A stretch of 64,000 nucleotides of DNA, from the NCBI GenBank assembly GCA_018269055.1, contig JAFDVI010000007.1:124001-188000 (forward strand), read 5' to 3'. The notes beneath the pieces are model-generated. The model ran no database searches. It saw nothing but the letters and a program-made list of their open reading frames with translations, and was not told the origin of the DNA. Positions within the stretch are counted from its first letter, which is position 1. The number at the start of each line of letters is the position of its first letter. The translations under genes and the position numbers were made by a program. The DNA is from Acidobacteriota bacterium. GTDB taxonomy: Bacteria; Acidobacteriota; Blastocatellia; RBC074. This document shows, in pieces, positions 10,790 to 20,900 of this stretch.

Positions 10790-11350
10790 GCTAACTTTGC
10801 TCATTTCCTCGCCCATTCGCTGCAACAGTTTCGCGTCGTCTTCGGGCTTGAGTTCTTTGCGAATCATCTGTTCGGCCAGATCAACCGCTTTGGTGGCGGC
10901 GAATTCGCGCAATTCGGTCATCGCAATCTGTTTGGCGGATTCGATTTCCCGCTGCGCGCTCTGGCGCAACTTTTCGATGTCGCGCCGCGCTTCGGCTTCC
11001 ATCCGCTCCCGTTCGGCCTGCGCTTCGCGTTGCGCCTGGGATTTGATTTCGGCAATGTCGGAATCCAGTTTGTTCAACCGGGCATCCAGTTCCGCCATTT
11101 TGGCGCTGGCCAATTCTTTTTCCTTGGCGGCTTGCTGCAACGTCGCGCGAACTTCCGCCAATCGTTTGGCGAAAAACTCTTTGGCCGGTTTCCGCACCAA
11201 CCAGAACAACAGCCCCAAAAAGACGGCCAAATTCACCAGCTTGGCCAGCGCAGCCATTCCCTGACTGACAAACAACAGCGTCGGATGCACGTCCGAAATA
11301 AATGCCGGAACCAGCACTGCGAATGAAACGAGTTGATTGGGATTTGTCAT
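10787..11350 (-). CDS. atpF: F1Fo ATP synthase subunit b
   Basis: Membrane-anchored peripheral stalk subunit, 187 residues. After a short N-terminal hydrophobic stretch there is a membrane segment (LVNLAVFLGLLFWLVRKPAKEFF, about 36-58) followed by a long charged helix with QAQREAQAERERMEAEARRD. It starts 7 bp after the b' gene. The last codons and the stop adjoin a word palindrome, so the C terminus may be recently reshaped. Two b-type genes in a row imply a b/b' heterodimer. Confidence 0.93.
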   Translation of the reverse strand: MTNPNQLVSFAVLVPAFISDVHPTLLFVSQGMAALAKLVNLAVFLGLLFWLVRKPAKEFFAKRLAEVRATLQQAAKEKELASAKMAELDARLNKLDSDIAEIKSQAQREAQAERERMEAEARRDIEKLRQSAQREIESAKQIAMTELREFAATKAVDLAEQMIRKELKPEDDAKLLQRMGEEMSKVS

Positions 11351-11357
11351 AGCGGCT

Positions 11358-11825
11358 TTAATTCCCTCCGCCGCTGACCGGGCGATGCAAAATCTGAGAA
11401 GAGATCACGGCGGCCATTGCGCGCGCTTCGCCTTCCAAATTGGCTTTGGCGGCGTCGGCCTGTTTGGAGATTTCTTCGCGCGCGGCGGCAATTTGCGCGG
11501 CAGTTTCGGTTTTGACCTGCGCAATCATCTCCGTTCGCGCGGTTTGCGCTTCGCGACGCTGCGTTTCCATGAATTGATACGCTTCGGCGCGCGCGGATTG
11601 AATCTGCTGCTCATATCCGCTCAACCGGTGTTCATATTGCGCAAGCAACTGCTTGGCTTCGGCCATGCGACCGGCGCCCAGATGATTGCGCTCGTCCAAC
11701 ACCTTATTAATGGGTTTGAACAGCGTGTGATTCAAAATGTAGATCAGCAACAGGATGGAAATGAAGACAACTAAAAACGATCCATCAATGCTCAGAACAC
11801 TGCCTGCCAAGGCCAAGACGATCAC
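11358..11825 (-). CDS. F1Fo ATP synthase subunit b' (second b-type stalk subunit)
   Basis: A 155-residue b-type stalk subunit: one N-terminal membrane helix ([24 protein letters not shown]) then a long helix with the conserved VLDERN motif and alternating charged/alanine residues. It is the first gene of the cluster and starts with GTG at 11825, with GAGAGGAG about 13 nt upstream. With the next gene it would form the peripheral stalk. Subunits a, c, beta and epsilon are not in the window. Confidence 0.9.
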   Translation of the reverse strand: MIVLALAGSVLSIDGSFLVVFISILLLIYILNHTLFKPINKVLDERNHLGAGRMAEAKQLLAQYEHRLSGYEQQIQSARAEAYQFMETQRREAQTARTEMIAQVKTETAAQIAAAREEISKQADAAKANLEGEARAMAAVISSQILHRPVSGGGN

Positions 11826-11905
11826 GCGGATTCGCCACTCCTCTCAGAAAAATTGCGCTGCTTAGTCAGCTATGGTGATAAAACTGCGTGGAATTTAAGG
11901 GCGGA

Positions 11906-11935
11906 TAAGTAGCACACGTTTTCACAAAGTGTCAA
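11906..11935 (-). promoter_or_regulatory. Predicted sigma70-type promoter of the ATP synthase genes
   Basis: On the reverse strand TTGACA (11930-11935) is followed after 17-18 nt by CTACTT/TACTTA. The -35 is perfect and the -10 is weak. It sits about 80 bp before the b' start. The rest of the 11826-12237 gap shows nothing else I can name. Confidence 0.5.
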
Positions 11936-12237
11936 CGCTGTCTGGGTACGGCCTGGGACAGGCTTGCATAAAACCGGCCTCGTATTTACTATCCGTTTAT
12001 TCAAATCCTCGACAATTCACCCTTATCATTTCTTGATAGCGGGTTCACGGTTTGGGTGCTGCAAAGAAACAATTTAGATGAAATATGCGGTTTCCGGTTG
12101 TCAGTCAAACTGTAATCATTGGGTGGCTTCTGCAAGACCGCTACGAAAGTCTGCGAGTGCGTCCAAAACGCAAGAACAAAAAATACGAGAAGTGAAAGAA
12201 TCTCGATTTGCGTGCTATCAGAGGAAATAAGGCATCC

Positions 12238-15096
12238 ATGAATAATTCCGTACAATGGTTGATTGATCTAGGCGGAGCTACAAGAATTCCCGTTGTTGAA
12301 GGTCTTGTGCCTGTGCGTGGATACCAGCGTGACAAACTTCAACCTGAAGAAGTGGCTTTGATGGAGAAGGCAAGGTATTACAAAGCTGATGCCGTCTTTT
12401 TTGAAGCGCCACGCCAAGGCCGCCCTGCAGTTGCGCAAGCCTTCGTCTACGTTTCAGATGGCCTAGCCGACGATCCTGATTTTGCTAAAACACATAAACA
12501 GTTATGGAGTTGGGGCGGGGTTCCTTTGGTTTATCGAAAGACTCAGGGGCTTGTGCAGCTTTTCCGCTGTGCCCACAAACCAGACTTTATTGACAAAGAC
12601 GGTGAAGAAACCTGCAAACCATATACGCTGCTAAAACTCGCAGCCCTCATCAATCATGCCGATAGCAACGATGCCTGGTGGGATGCCGAACGGTTACGCA
12701 ATGGCACCCTGTGGGATGACACGGAAGTCTGTAAAGAATTACTCTCTGCCAAAAAGTCAGCGCACAAAGGGTTGATTGATGCCATCAAAGACCTCAGCGA
12801 CGACTTAGACACTAAGAAAGTTCTGCCAAAGCACTTGCGCCGAAAGCTGCTGATTCTTTCTTTACTGATTGCCTACCTAGAAGAGCGAAGAGTTTTTGAA
12901 GAAGATTACTTTGCGCAGTTTCTACCGAACTCGGACAAATTCTTCCAGGTGCTCGCTGATGGCAAGGCATTGGTAAATCTACTGGACGCTTTGGAAGCGA
13001 GGTTTAATGGTAATGTTTTTAGCTTAGAAGACACAGATCGTGAGCAGCTTAGAAATAGCCGGGAACTAATCCAATTTGCCGAGTTGATAGAAGCGCGAAA
13101 AGTTAAAGGCGGACAACTGACACTCTGGCAACTCTATTCATTCAAAGACTTGCCGGTGGAGTTGATCAGCCATATCTATCAACTTTTCGTCAAAGATACG
13201 ACGACCGCCGTCTACACACCACCATTTCTCGTTCGCTTTATGTTGGAAGAGGCGTTGAGTTGGAAACGGCTTGATCGCTTAATGCAACGCAATGAAATCA
13301 TTTTGGACCCATCTTGTGGATCGGGTGTGTTTCTCGTTGAAGCTTACAAACGGCTGGTCTTGCATTGGCGCAGCCGCAATAACTGGAAAAAACCGGGCAA
13401 GGCGGTGCTCAAGAATTTGCTGAAAAAAGTTCACGGCATTGATTTAGAACAAGGAGCTGTTGAACTTGCGGCATTTAGCTTATGTTTGGCGCTTTGCGAC
13501 GCCTTAGAGCCAGCAGAAATTCGTTCCAGCATCAAACTCTTTGACCCATTACTGGGGGAAACGCTACACAATTCGTGCTTTTTTGAAGCCAGGGAACATG
13601 GCTTGGTGAAGGACCCGATTGGCGTAGTGACGGGGAACCCTCCATTCAAGTCCAGCCTAACTACACCTGGGGCAAAGCGTAGCTATAATCGCTACAAAAA
13701 AAAACATGGCACTCTGCCAGACAAACAACTTGCTTACCTTTTTCTACACGAAGCAATGGAGATGGTTGCTGACGGCGGCGTGCTCAGCATGCTTCAACAG
13801 GCTAACTTTCTCTACAATCAGCTATCACTTAAATTTCGGCGCAACTTAATAAGCAAATGGGATGTGCGTGAGGTGCTCGACTTCATTTCTGTGCGCGGGC
13901 TTTTTCAAAAAGGGGACGCCGACCCAAAAGTGATAGTGGTTGTAGCCGAAGCCGCTACCCCTTTGGCAGAACGAAAGATTCTCCATGCTACGTTCCGCCG
14001 TAGCGGACGTACCGATGCAGAACTGGGATTCGACCTGGATTATTATGACTTGCACTGGCTGCCGCGTGATCTTGTGCTTAGTAACGATGGTGCTTGGCGC
14101 GCAAACTTGCTGGGCGGAGGGCGAGTGTTGGAGTTTGTGGATCGGCTGAAAGAGTTCCGCACACTTGAGGAATATGCGAAGAAGCAAGGATGGGATTATG
14201 GGGAAGGGTTTATTGAGGGGCACAAGGGAAAACTGGTCACAGCAACGCATATTACTGGCAAAAAGCTACTCCCGTCCGTTGCTCTAACCGAAATGGGCAT
14301 AGAACGCGATCAAATCACTACCGTTGATGCAAAACTTTTCAAATCAGCTTACACAAGTCGTCGATTTACCCCACCAATGCTTCTGATTCGAGAAAACATG
14401 GATCTGCCGCACGATGTTTGGGAAGATCACTACCTTACGTTCAAAGCCCAACTCGTGGGCTTTTGCGCTCCCCCTCGTGAACGAGGTCGTATACGTAAAT
14501 TAGGAAACTGGCTCAGCGTTATGAAGCGACCACTGCAAGCATACATTGCAGCCATTAGCCCAAGCCTGTTCTCACGGAAAGCAACTGCGGTTTGTGCAGA
14601 TGAGATTTTTGACCTTCCCTATCCAGAAAACGACACTCTTGATCTCAGCGCTAATGAACAACTACTTGTTGGCGACATCGTAGACTATTACCGTGACCTT
14701 ATCCGGCTGGGCGAAGACTCAGCAGCTATGAAAGAAAACGGTAGAGCAGCACTCCCTGATTTCAATGATGTCTTCATTCGCCAGATCAATGCTATCTACA
14801 AGAAGAATCCATTGCATCCGTGTGACCATCAAACTTGGCCAGGTGTTATTTGTCAGCCATTTGTCTTTGGCAAAGGTAAAGTGGATTGGAGCGGAGCGGC
14901 TGAATTAAAAGAAAAGCTGAATGGTCTTCTAAAAGAACAAAGAGGCGACTCGCTTCACATCACACGCATTGCTCGAATCTACGACGGCAATTTCATTTTT
15001 TTACTGAAGCCGGATCGCTTGCGTTATTGGTTACGCTCAATAGCGTTGCGGGATGCGGATGAAACTTTGGCCGACCTGCAAGCGCAGGGGTTCTAA
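12238..15096 (+). CDS. Large N6-adenine DNA methyltransferase, type IIG/Eco57I-like
   Basis: A 952-residue class I SAM-dependent DNA methyltransferase. Motifs: YTPPFLVRFM (326-335), motif I DPSCGSG (357-363) and catalytic GNPPF (466-470). The N-terminal ~320 residues are a family-specific region without an obvious PD-(D/E)XK site; the part after the methylase core (about 600-950) probably recognises DNA. The ATG at 12238 follows GAGGAAATAAGG; an in-frame ATG 30 bp earlier is less likely. A nuclease-like gene starts 10 bp after the stop, so the two are probably an operon. Together they look like a restriction-modification or phage-defence pair; the specificity is unknown. Confidence 0.85.
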   Translation: MNNSVQWLIDLGGATRIPVVEGLVPVRGYQRDKLQPEEVALMEKARYYKADAVFFEAPRQGRPAVAQAFVYVSDGLADDPDFAKTHKQLWSWGGVPLVYRKTQGLVQLFRCAHKPDFIDKDGEETCKPYTLLKLAALINHADSNDAWWDAERLRNGTLWDDTEVCKELLSAKKSAHKGLIDAIKDLSDDLDTKKVLPKHLRRKLLILSLLIAYLEERRVFEEDYFAQFLPNSDKFFQVLADGKALVNLLDALEARFNGNVFSLEDTDREQLRNSRELIQFAELIEARKVKGGQLTLWQLYSFKDLPVELISHIYQLFVKDTTTAVYTPPFLVRFMLEEALSWKRLDRLMQRNEIILDPSCGSGVFLVEAYKRLVLHWRSRNNWKKPGKAVLKNLLKKVHGIDLEQGAVELAAFSLCLALCDALEPAEIRSSIKLFDPLLGETLHNSCFFEAREHGLVKDPIGVVTGNPPFKSSLTTPGAKRSYNRYKKKHGTLPDKQLAYLFLHEAMEMVADGGVLSMLQQANFLYNQLSLKFRRNLISKWDVREVLDFISVRGLFQKGDADPKVIVVVAEAATPLAERKILHATFRRSGRTDAELGFDLDYYDLHWLPRDLVLSNDGAWRANLLGGGRVLEFVDRLKEFRTLEEYAKKQGWDYGEGFIEGHKGKLVTATHITGKKLLPSVALTEMGIERDQITTVDAKLFKSAYTSRRFTPPMLLIRENMDLPHDVWEDHYLTFKAQLVGFCAPPRERGRIRKLGNWLSVMKRPLQAYIAAISPSLFSRKATAVCADEIFDLPYPENDTLDLSANEQLLVGDIVDYYRDLIRLGEDSAAMKENGRAALPDFNDVFIRQINAIYKKNPLHPCDHQTWPGVICQPFVFGKGKVDWSGAAELKEKLNGLLKEQRGDSLHITRIARIYDGNFIFLLKPDRLRYWLRSIALRDADETLADLQAQGF

Positions 15097-15106
15097 AATT
15101 CAGCCT

Positions 15107-15823
15107 ATGTTGGCAGAGCAACACATAACACCTCAGTCCGGTTTTCTCAGCGATGATGTTCATCTGCCTGCAACTTCACTCCATGCGTTAATACTTTTCA
15201 TTGCTGATGAATTACCTCGCTGGCGAGACGATCCTGTACGCCCAGTCAATACATCCGAAACAGACCTCACTGACCACCTCTGTGATTACCTCGAAAGTAT
15301 CATCTATAAATCGCCGGGATTCGACTCTTTCAGGTTTCGCACTGAAGTAACGGACGAAAGGCACAAATCACGCAAGATTGACCTCGCACTAAAACCTCGT
15401 AGCACAACTATCTGGATCGGCCCACGCGCTTATACGAAATATCAAACATTGCTGCCAATCGAGTGCAAAATACTGCCAACACCTAAAGGCGCAAAACGAG
15501 ATGAAAGGGAGTATGTCATCAATCGTCAGTCTTCGACTGGCGGCATTCAACGTTTCAAGGCCGGTCACCATGGTTCTGCGCACAAGTTTGCTGCAATGAT
15601 TGCGTATGTACAGCAAGAAACACTGGTGTTTTGGGAAAAGTGCGTTGCAGGGTGGATCAAAGACTTGGTTGAATCTGGACAACATGGTTGGACAACGAAG
15701 GATCAGCTTCACCTTGATAGTAAGAACGACGAACAAGGAATAACTATTTTTAGTTCGTTACACGAAAGAGATAACGACCAAGGAGAGATTGAACTCCGAC
15801 ATCTCTGGTTAAAGATGAATTGA
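15107..15823 (+). CDS. Putative PD-(D/E)XK nuclease partner of the large methylase
   Basis: A 238-residue protein with no family name I can give with confidence. It shows a plausible PD-(D/E)XK core: an acidic helix with Glu51 and Asp53, then KIDLAL (Asp92) and, about 25 residues on, LPIECKIL with Glu119 and Lys121. A basic, glycine-rich stretch GGIQRFKAGHHGSAHKF (145-161) follows. I place the start at ATG 15107, 10 bp after the methylase stop; a start at 15053 would overlap the methylase by 44 bp. The pairing suggests it cuts DNA lacking the partner's methylation. This is an inference from motif spacing and position. Confidence 0.6.
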   Translation: MLAEQHITPQSGFLSDDVHLPATSLHALILFIADELPRWRDDPVRPVNTSETDLTDHLCDYLESIIYKSPGFDSFRFRTEVTDERHKSRKIDLALKPRSTTIWIGPRAYTKYQTLLPIECKILPTPKGAKRDEREYVINRQSSTGGIQRFKAGHHGSAHKFAAMIAYVQQETLVFWEKCVAGWIKDLVESGQHGWTTKDQLHLDSKNDEQGITIFSSLHERDNDQGEIELRHLWLKMN

Positions 15824-15858
15824 TCTCATCCAAGAATTATTATTGCGAAGAAATTTAG

Positions 15859-16479
15859 ATGGGAATTTACTCCAAATACATTTTCCCTCGGTTGCTGGAT
15901 TGGACGCTGGGAAGCCCGGAAATGGGCAAGTATCGGCGGCGCGCGCTGGAACCGGCGACGGGCGAAACGCTGGAAATTGGCTTTGGGACGGGATTGAATT
16001 TGGCGCATTATCCGGCGGCGGTCACGCGGTTGACAGTGATTGATTCGGAAAATATGTTGACCAAACTGGTTGATCGGCGCATTGCCGAATGTCCGTTGCC
16101 CGTCACAAAAATGCAGCTTGATGCGCAAGGGCGCTTGCCTTTCCGGGATCATTCGTTTGATTCTGTGGTCACCACATTGACGCTGTGTTCGATTGAAAAT
16201 ACTTCTCCCGCGCTTGCCGAAATTCGTCGTGTGCTGAAACCGGAAGGCAAGTTCATTTTCTGGGAGCACGGACGAAGCGATGATCCGGCGATTGCCCGAG
16301 GGCAGGATCGGTTCAATCCGCTGCAACGAATCATCGGCGTCGGTTGCAATATGAACCGCAAAATTGATGATCTGATCGCCGAAGCCGGATTTGAAATCAA
16401 CACGCTGGATCGGTTTTTGTTGCCGAAAACGCCACGGTTGTTGGCGGAAATGTACCGAGGCATTGCCACACCGATGTAG
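15859..16479 (+). CDS. Class I SAM-dependent methyltransferase
   Basis: A 206-residue methyltransferase of the Methyltransf_11/UbiE type. The SAM loop EIGFGTGLN lies at 39-47, an acidic ribose-binding residue in TVIDSE near 62, and FDSVVTTLTLCSIENTSPALAEIRRVLKPEGKFIFWEH is the usual post-I to motif III run. Its N terminus (MGIYSKYIFPRLLDWTL) resembles small methylases that act on lipids or small thiols. It stands alone between the methylase pair and a palindrome; the substrate is unknown. Confidence 0.85.
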   Translation: MGIYSKYIFPRLLDWTLGSPEMGKYRRRALEPATGETLEIGFGTGLNLAHYPAAVTRLTVIDSENMLTKLVDRRIAECPLPVTKMQLDAQGRLPFRDHSFDSVVTTLTLCSIENTSPALAEIRRVLKPEGKFIFWEHGRSDDPAIARGQDRFNPLQRIIGVGCNMNRKIDDLIAEAGFEINTLDRFLLPKTPRLLAEMYRGIATPM

Positions 16480-16560
16480 GGTAAGCTGCCAAGCTTGCAC
16501 CCGGGTTTTCTTGAAATCGTTTTTGCCAGACACAGGGCAAACTGGCAGTTTGCCCTACTT
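16477..16560. repeat. REP-like double palindrome
   Basis: AGGGCAAACTG-g-CAGTTTGCCCT (16534-16556) is a perfect 11-bp inverted repeat. Upstream, gtagggtaagctgccaagcttgcaccc is a diverged version in inverted orientation, so the pair can also fold together. It begins at the methyltransferase stop codon and ends 14 bp before the cyclase gene. Confidence 0.7.
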
Positions 16561-16573
16561 TAGAGGATGAACC

Positions 16574-17446
16574 ATGCACCATACCCATAAAATTTTGCTC
16601 GCGTTTGTCGCCGCGTTGTTGGCCGCCGGAGTCGTTCTGTTATGGAATCAAACTTCGCATGCGCCGGAGCCGGGCACTGCGCCAACGCCCGCGCAAACTG
16701 CGGAATCGCCTGCGCCAACAGCCGGAGCCGCCAAAATTGACGAATCGAAGCTGGTGGATTTGACCTACGCGTTTGACGACAAAACGATTTACTGGCCGAC
16801 GGCAAAACCGTTTGAATGGCAAAAAGAATCCTGGGGCAAATCTGCGGGCGGATATTGGTACACGGCGGCTCGGTATGCGGCCAGCGAACACGGCGGCACG
16901 CATCTGGACGCGCCCATTCATTTTGGCGAAGGCAAACAGGCCGTGGACGAAATTCCGATCACGCGGTTGGTTGGCCCTGCGCTGGTGATTGATGTTTCTG
17001 CAGCCTGCGCTACGAATGCCGATTACCTATTGAAAACCGAAGACATCGCCAATTGGGAAAATGCGCATGGACAGATTCCCAACGAATCCATCGTGTTAAT
17101 CCACACCGGCTGGGGCAAATTCTGGCCGGACAAGAAAAAGTATCTCGGCACGGACGCTCCCGGCGACACCGCCAACCTGCACTTCCCCGGCATTTCGCGC
17201 GAAGCGGCAGAATTACTGGCCGCGCGCAAGATCGAAGCCATTGGCATAGACACCGCCAGCATTGATTACGGCCAATCCAAAGATTTCAAGACGCACCAGA
17301 TTTTGTACGGTGCAAACATTTACGGCCTGGAAAACGTCGCGAACCTGGAACACCTGCCCGCCAAAGGTACAACGCTGATCGCCCTGCCGATGAAGATCAA
17401 AGGCGGCACAGGCGCGCCCGTGCGCATTGTCGCGCTGCTGCCCTGA
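16574..17446 (+). CDS. Cyclase family protein (kynurenine formamidase-like hydrolase), exported
   Basis: A 290-residue metal-dependent hydrolase of the cyclase/KynB family. An N-terminal membrane anchor or signal (ILLAFVAALLAAGVVLLW, 7-24) and a proline/alanine linker to about 55 precede the catalytic domain. The metal-binding signature HGGTHLDAPIHF is at 106-117, and HTGWGKFW and IGIDTASIDYG are further conserved blocks. Known relatives hydrolyse N-formylkynurenine or cyclise polyketides; here the extracytoplasmic location argues against a tryptophan role. There is no co-transcribed pathway gene. Confidence 0.85.
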   Translation: MHHTHKILLAFVAALLAAGVVLLWNQTSHAPEPGTAPTPAQTAESPAPTAGAAKIDESKLVDLTYAFDDKTIYWPTAKPFEWQKESWGKSAGGYWYTAARYAASEHGGTHLDAPIHFGEGKQAVDEIPITRLVGPALVIDVSAACATNADYLLKTEDIANWENAHGQIPNESIVLIHTGWGKFWPDKKKYLGTDAPGDTANLHFPGISREAAELLAARKIEAIGIDTASIDYGQSKDFKTHQILYGANIYGLENVANLEHLPAKGTTLIALPMKIKGGTGAPVRIVALLP

Positions 17447-17927
17447 ATGGCGTCAGGCATCCCACTACAACAAGAATTTGATGTCTTCCCTCTTTTCGGC
17501 AGAACAATCCTGGCTGGCGCTCCGCCTTCATCTCTTTTCATTTGAAAGATTTGTCTACTACTCGGCTTCGTTTCCTGTTTCGCCTTGCCAGATTCAAAAG
17601 GCGCATAGAGAATTGCGTCACTCACACAAACGAATGCACACACAAAGTTCTGATCACAATCAAATCGTAACCCAACACGGACGTTACGAAGTTACTGTCA
17701 GGCAAATCTCGTCAACAGCCTTTCCTCAGATAAGGCAGCAGCGATGTGTCTGGAAGTTCACTCTGACTTGGCAAAAAACCCCCTGGCTCGATCACAAATG
17801 CCCGAATTAAAAACCCGGCAAACCGCAGGCTTTGAGGAGCGACCTTACCCAGGCTCTCGAGGTCGGCGCGTGCCCTTCAAAACAAACAGTAGGTTCTGTC
17901 GTTTGTTTCTACACCCGAAAGGAAATT
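17447..17927. other. 480-bp leader/intergenic region before the metallopeptidase
   Basis: No convincing gene. The last part has a 6-7 bp stem (GCGACCT ... AGGTCG around 17837-17863) and the 8-bp hairpin at 17880-17908. I see no known riboswitch with confidence. Confidence 0.4.
17880..17908 (+). promoter_or_regulatory. Leader hairpin just before the metallopeptidase ribosome site
   Basis: AAACAAAC (17880-17887) pairs with GTTTGTTT (17901-17908), extended by CAG/CTG inside. It ends 12 nt before the GGAA ribosome site, so it could affect translation or mRNA stability. The T run after it is short. Confidence 0.45.
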
Positions 17928-20900
17928 ATGAAAGGAATTCTTCGCATCTTTGCTTTCGTTTCGATTATGTTGCTGGGATCAGCGTTATTGATCACTACGT
18001 TTGGAATGTTGGCGGCAAGCCGCACCCAAAGGAAGCAGCGCGTCAATCCAGGCCCAAGCAATTTCGATATTCGTTCCAACCAATCAAAAGATTCACACGA
18101 GAAATTAGCCGCCCAAAAGGCCAAACTCACGTCAGAACAGCTTGCACGGCAAGCCGAAGTCAAACGAGACATTGTTGAAGCCGCGAACGCGCTGAAAAAC
18201 GGCGAAACCGCAGGCGAAGTTATGCTCAGTCCGCTGACAGGCGCGGCGGAAATTGTCAGCGCCGGATTGGAAAGCGCCCGTTTGCTCACGCCGCCGTCTT
18301 TGCAAGGACGCGAAGACGTTGTGCGGAATTTTCTCCGCGGCAATTCCGCGTTGTACGGCTTACGGGCGGACCAGATCGGTCGGCTTGAAGTTGCCGCAGA
18401 TTATGTGAACCCGGCGGGCAATCTCGGTTGGGTGACGCTCAAACAACAGTTCAACGACATACCAGTGTTTGGCGGCCAGTTGAGCGCAGGGTTGACGCCG
18501 AATGGGCAATTGGTACGCACGGTCAGCACATTGGCTTCCGGCGTTCGCGAAGAATTTCTGCAAACGACGGCGGCCCTCAGCGCGGAACAGGCCGTGGCAA
18601 TCGCGGCAAGTGCTGTCGGCGTCACCATTGATCCCGTCGCCTTGCAGCGCAAATCCACATCCGCTGACGGGCGCAAAGTCGTTTTTGCAGGCGGCCCGTT
18701 TGTTCAGGACATTGAGGTCGAACAGGTTTACTTCCCGCTGGAAGTGGGCGTTGTCACACTGAGTTGGTCCATGGTGTTGTGGCAGGACGTTCCCGCGTAT
18801 TACACGGTGGTGGATGCGGAAAAAGGCGATTTGCTTTTCCGCAAAAATATCACGAATGAACAAACACAAACCGCCAGTTATTCCATTTACAACGACGACA
18901 GCCCCGGCCCGCTTTCACCGACGAACGTTTTGCCGGGGTCTGGCACGCAAGGTCCGGGCATCAGCCGAACGCTATTGACGTTGATCAGCGAACTGCCCGG
19001 TTTTGACAACCTGGGCTGGATCACAGACGGTGGCAATACCACGACCGGCAATAACGTTGACGCCGGACTCGACCTGGTTTCGCCCAACGGAATTGACCCC
19101 GGTTCGCGGCCTGTTGGATCGCCCAGCCGTGTTTTCGATTTTTCGTACAACCCACCGCCGCTGGGGACAGATGCGCCAAGCGGAACCAATTTCCGGAACG
19201 GCATCGTGACGGATATGTTTTTCTGGGCGAATCGGTATCACGATCAACTTTATCAATACGGCTTTACGGAAGCCTCGGGCAACTTCCAGAACGACAACTT
19301 CGGTCGAGGCGGCGTCGCCGGCGATTTTGTGCGCGCCGAAGCGCAGGACTTTTCGGGCACGGACAACGCGAATTTTTCGACGCCGCCCGACGGCCAGTTG
19401 CCGCGTATGCAGATGTATCTGTTCACGGGGCCGACGCCGCAACGCGACGGCGCGATTGATCACGATGTCGTCCTGCACGAATTGACGCATGGACTTTCCA
19501 ACCGTCTGCACTCCAATGCGGTCGGACTCAATAGCGATATGTCCGGCGGAATGGGCGAAGGCTGGTCGGATTTTTACGCGCGCGCACTGCTGTCCTCTGC
19601 CAGTGAAGATGTCAACGGCATTTACGCCATGGGCGCGTATGTGACGCTCAACATTGATCCCGGATTTACGGACAACTATTACTACGGCATTCGGCGCTTT
19701 CCTTATGCCGTGAAAACCAACCTGGGAGCCAACGGCAAACCGCATAATCCGCTGACTTTCGCAGATATTGATCCGACGAAATTCAATATCTCTGATGGTG
19801 CGTTTGCGCCGGCTTTCACCGGAATTCCCGAAGAAGTGCACAACGTCGGCGAAGTCTGGTGTATGGCGTTGTTGGAAGTGCGGGCACGAATCATCACTAG
19901 ATTGGGTTTTGCGGCGGGCAATGCCCGGACGCTGCAAATCGTCACAGACGGAATGAAGCTCGATCCGGTCAATCCGACTTTGCTGGATGCACGCAACGCA
20001 ATTGTTCTGGCAGATCGGGTTGGCTTCAACGGTGAAGACGAAGCGGACATCTGGGCCGGATTTGCCGCGCGCGGAATGGGGTTCAGCGCCAAAATCAACG
20101 GCGGAGTGAACGTCACGGAATCCTTTGATTTGCCGAATCTGGCATTGGGCAATGTGACGTTCTCCGATGCCGGTTGCAATAACAACGGATTTGCCGATCC
20201 GGGCGAAACATTGACGTTAACGGTGCCAATCAGTAACCCCGCCTTCTCCACTGCTGCGACTGGCGTGATGGCTTCCGTCGTTGGAGGCGGCACAGGCAAT
20301 TACGGCACCATCAATGCAGGCGCAATGGGAACACAATCCATTAGTTTCACTGTTCCTGCCACACCGTGCGGCAGTCTGCTGACCGTCTCGGTGGACATCA
20401 GCAGCAGCTTTGGCATGGTCACCCGCACGTTCCAGCTCTTTATCGGCCAGCCGGTGACGACGTACATGGAAAACTTCGATACGGTCACCGCGCCAGCTTT
20501 GCCTGCGGGCTGGACCACTACTACTTCGGGCGGCACGCTTTGGGTAACGTCCACAACCACACCAGACACAGCTCCCAACGATGCGTTCGTCCCTGATGCT
20601 TCGGCTACCGCCAGCAGCACGCTGACTTCACCCAGCATCCCGATCACCATTTCCGGTGCTCGTTTGAGCTTCCGTCACCGCTATAGTTTCGAAGAAGGCT
20701 ATGACGGAGGCGCAATTGAAATCAAAATTGGCGCGGGAGCCTTCGCTGACATTCTGAATGCCGGAGGTTCGTTCATTTCAAACGGATATAACGAAGTTCT
20801 TCCGTTCAGCGTTACGGGTTGCACACACGGATTGCCCAGACATAACGCCTGGACAGGCGACTCTGGCGGATATGTGACAACCGTCATACAACTTCCCGCT

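Noticed and set aside
17815-17870. Possible c-di-GMP riboswitch (ggcaaaccgcagg)
   Set aside because: Only the first few bases resemble the consensus; the second conserved block (gacgcaaagc) is missing.
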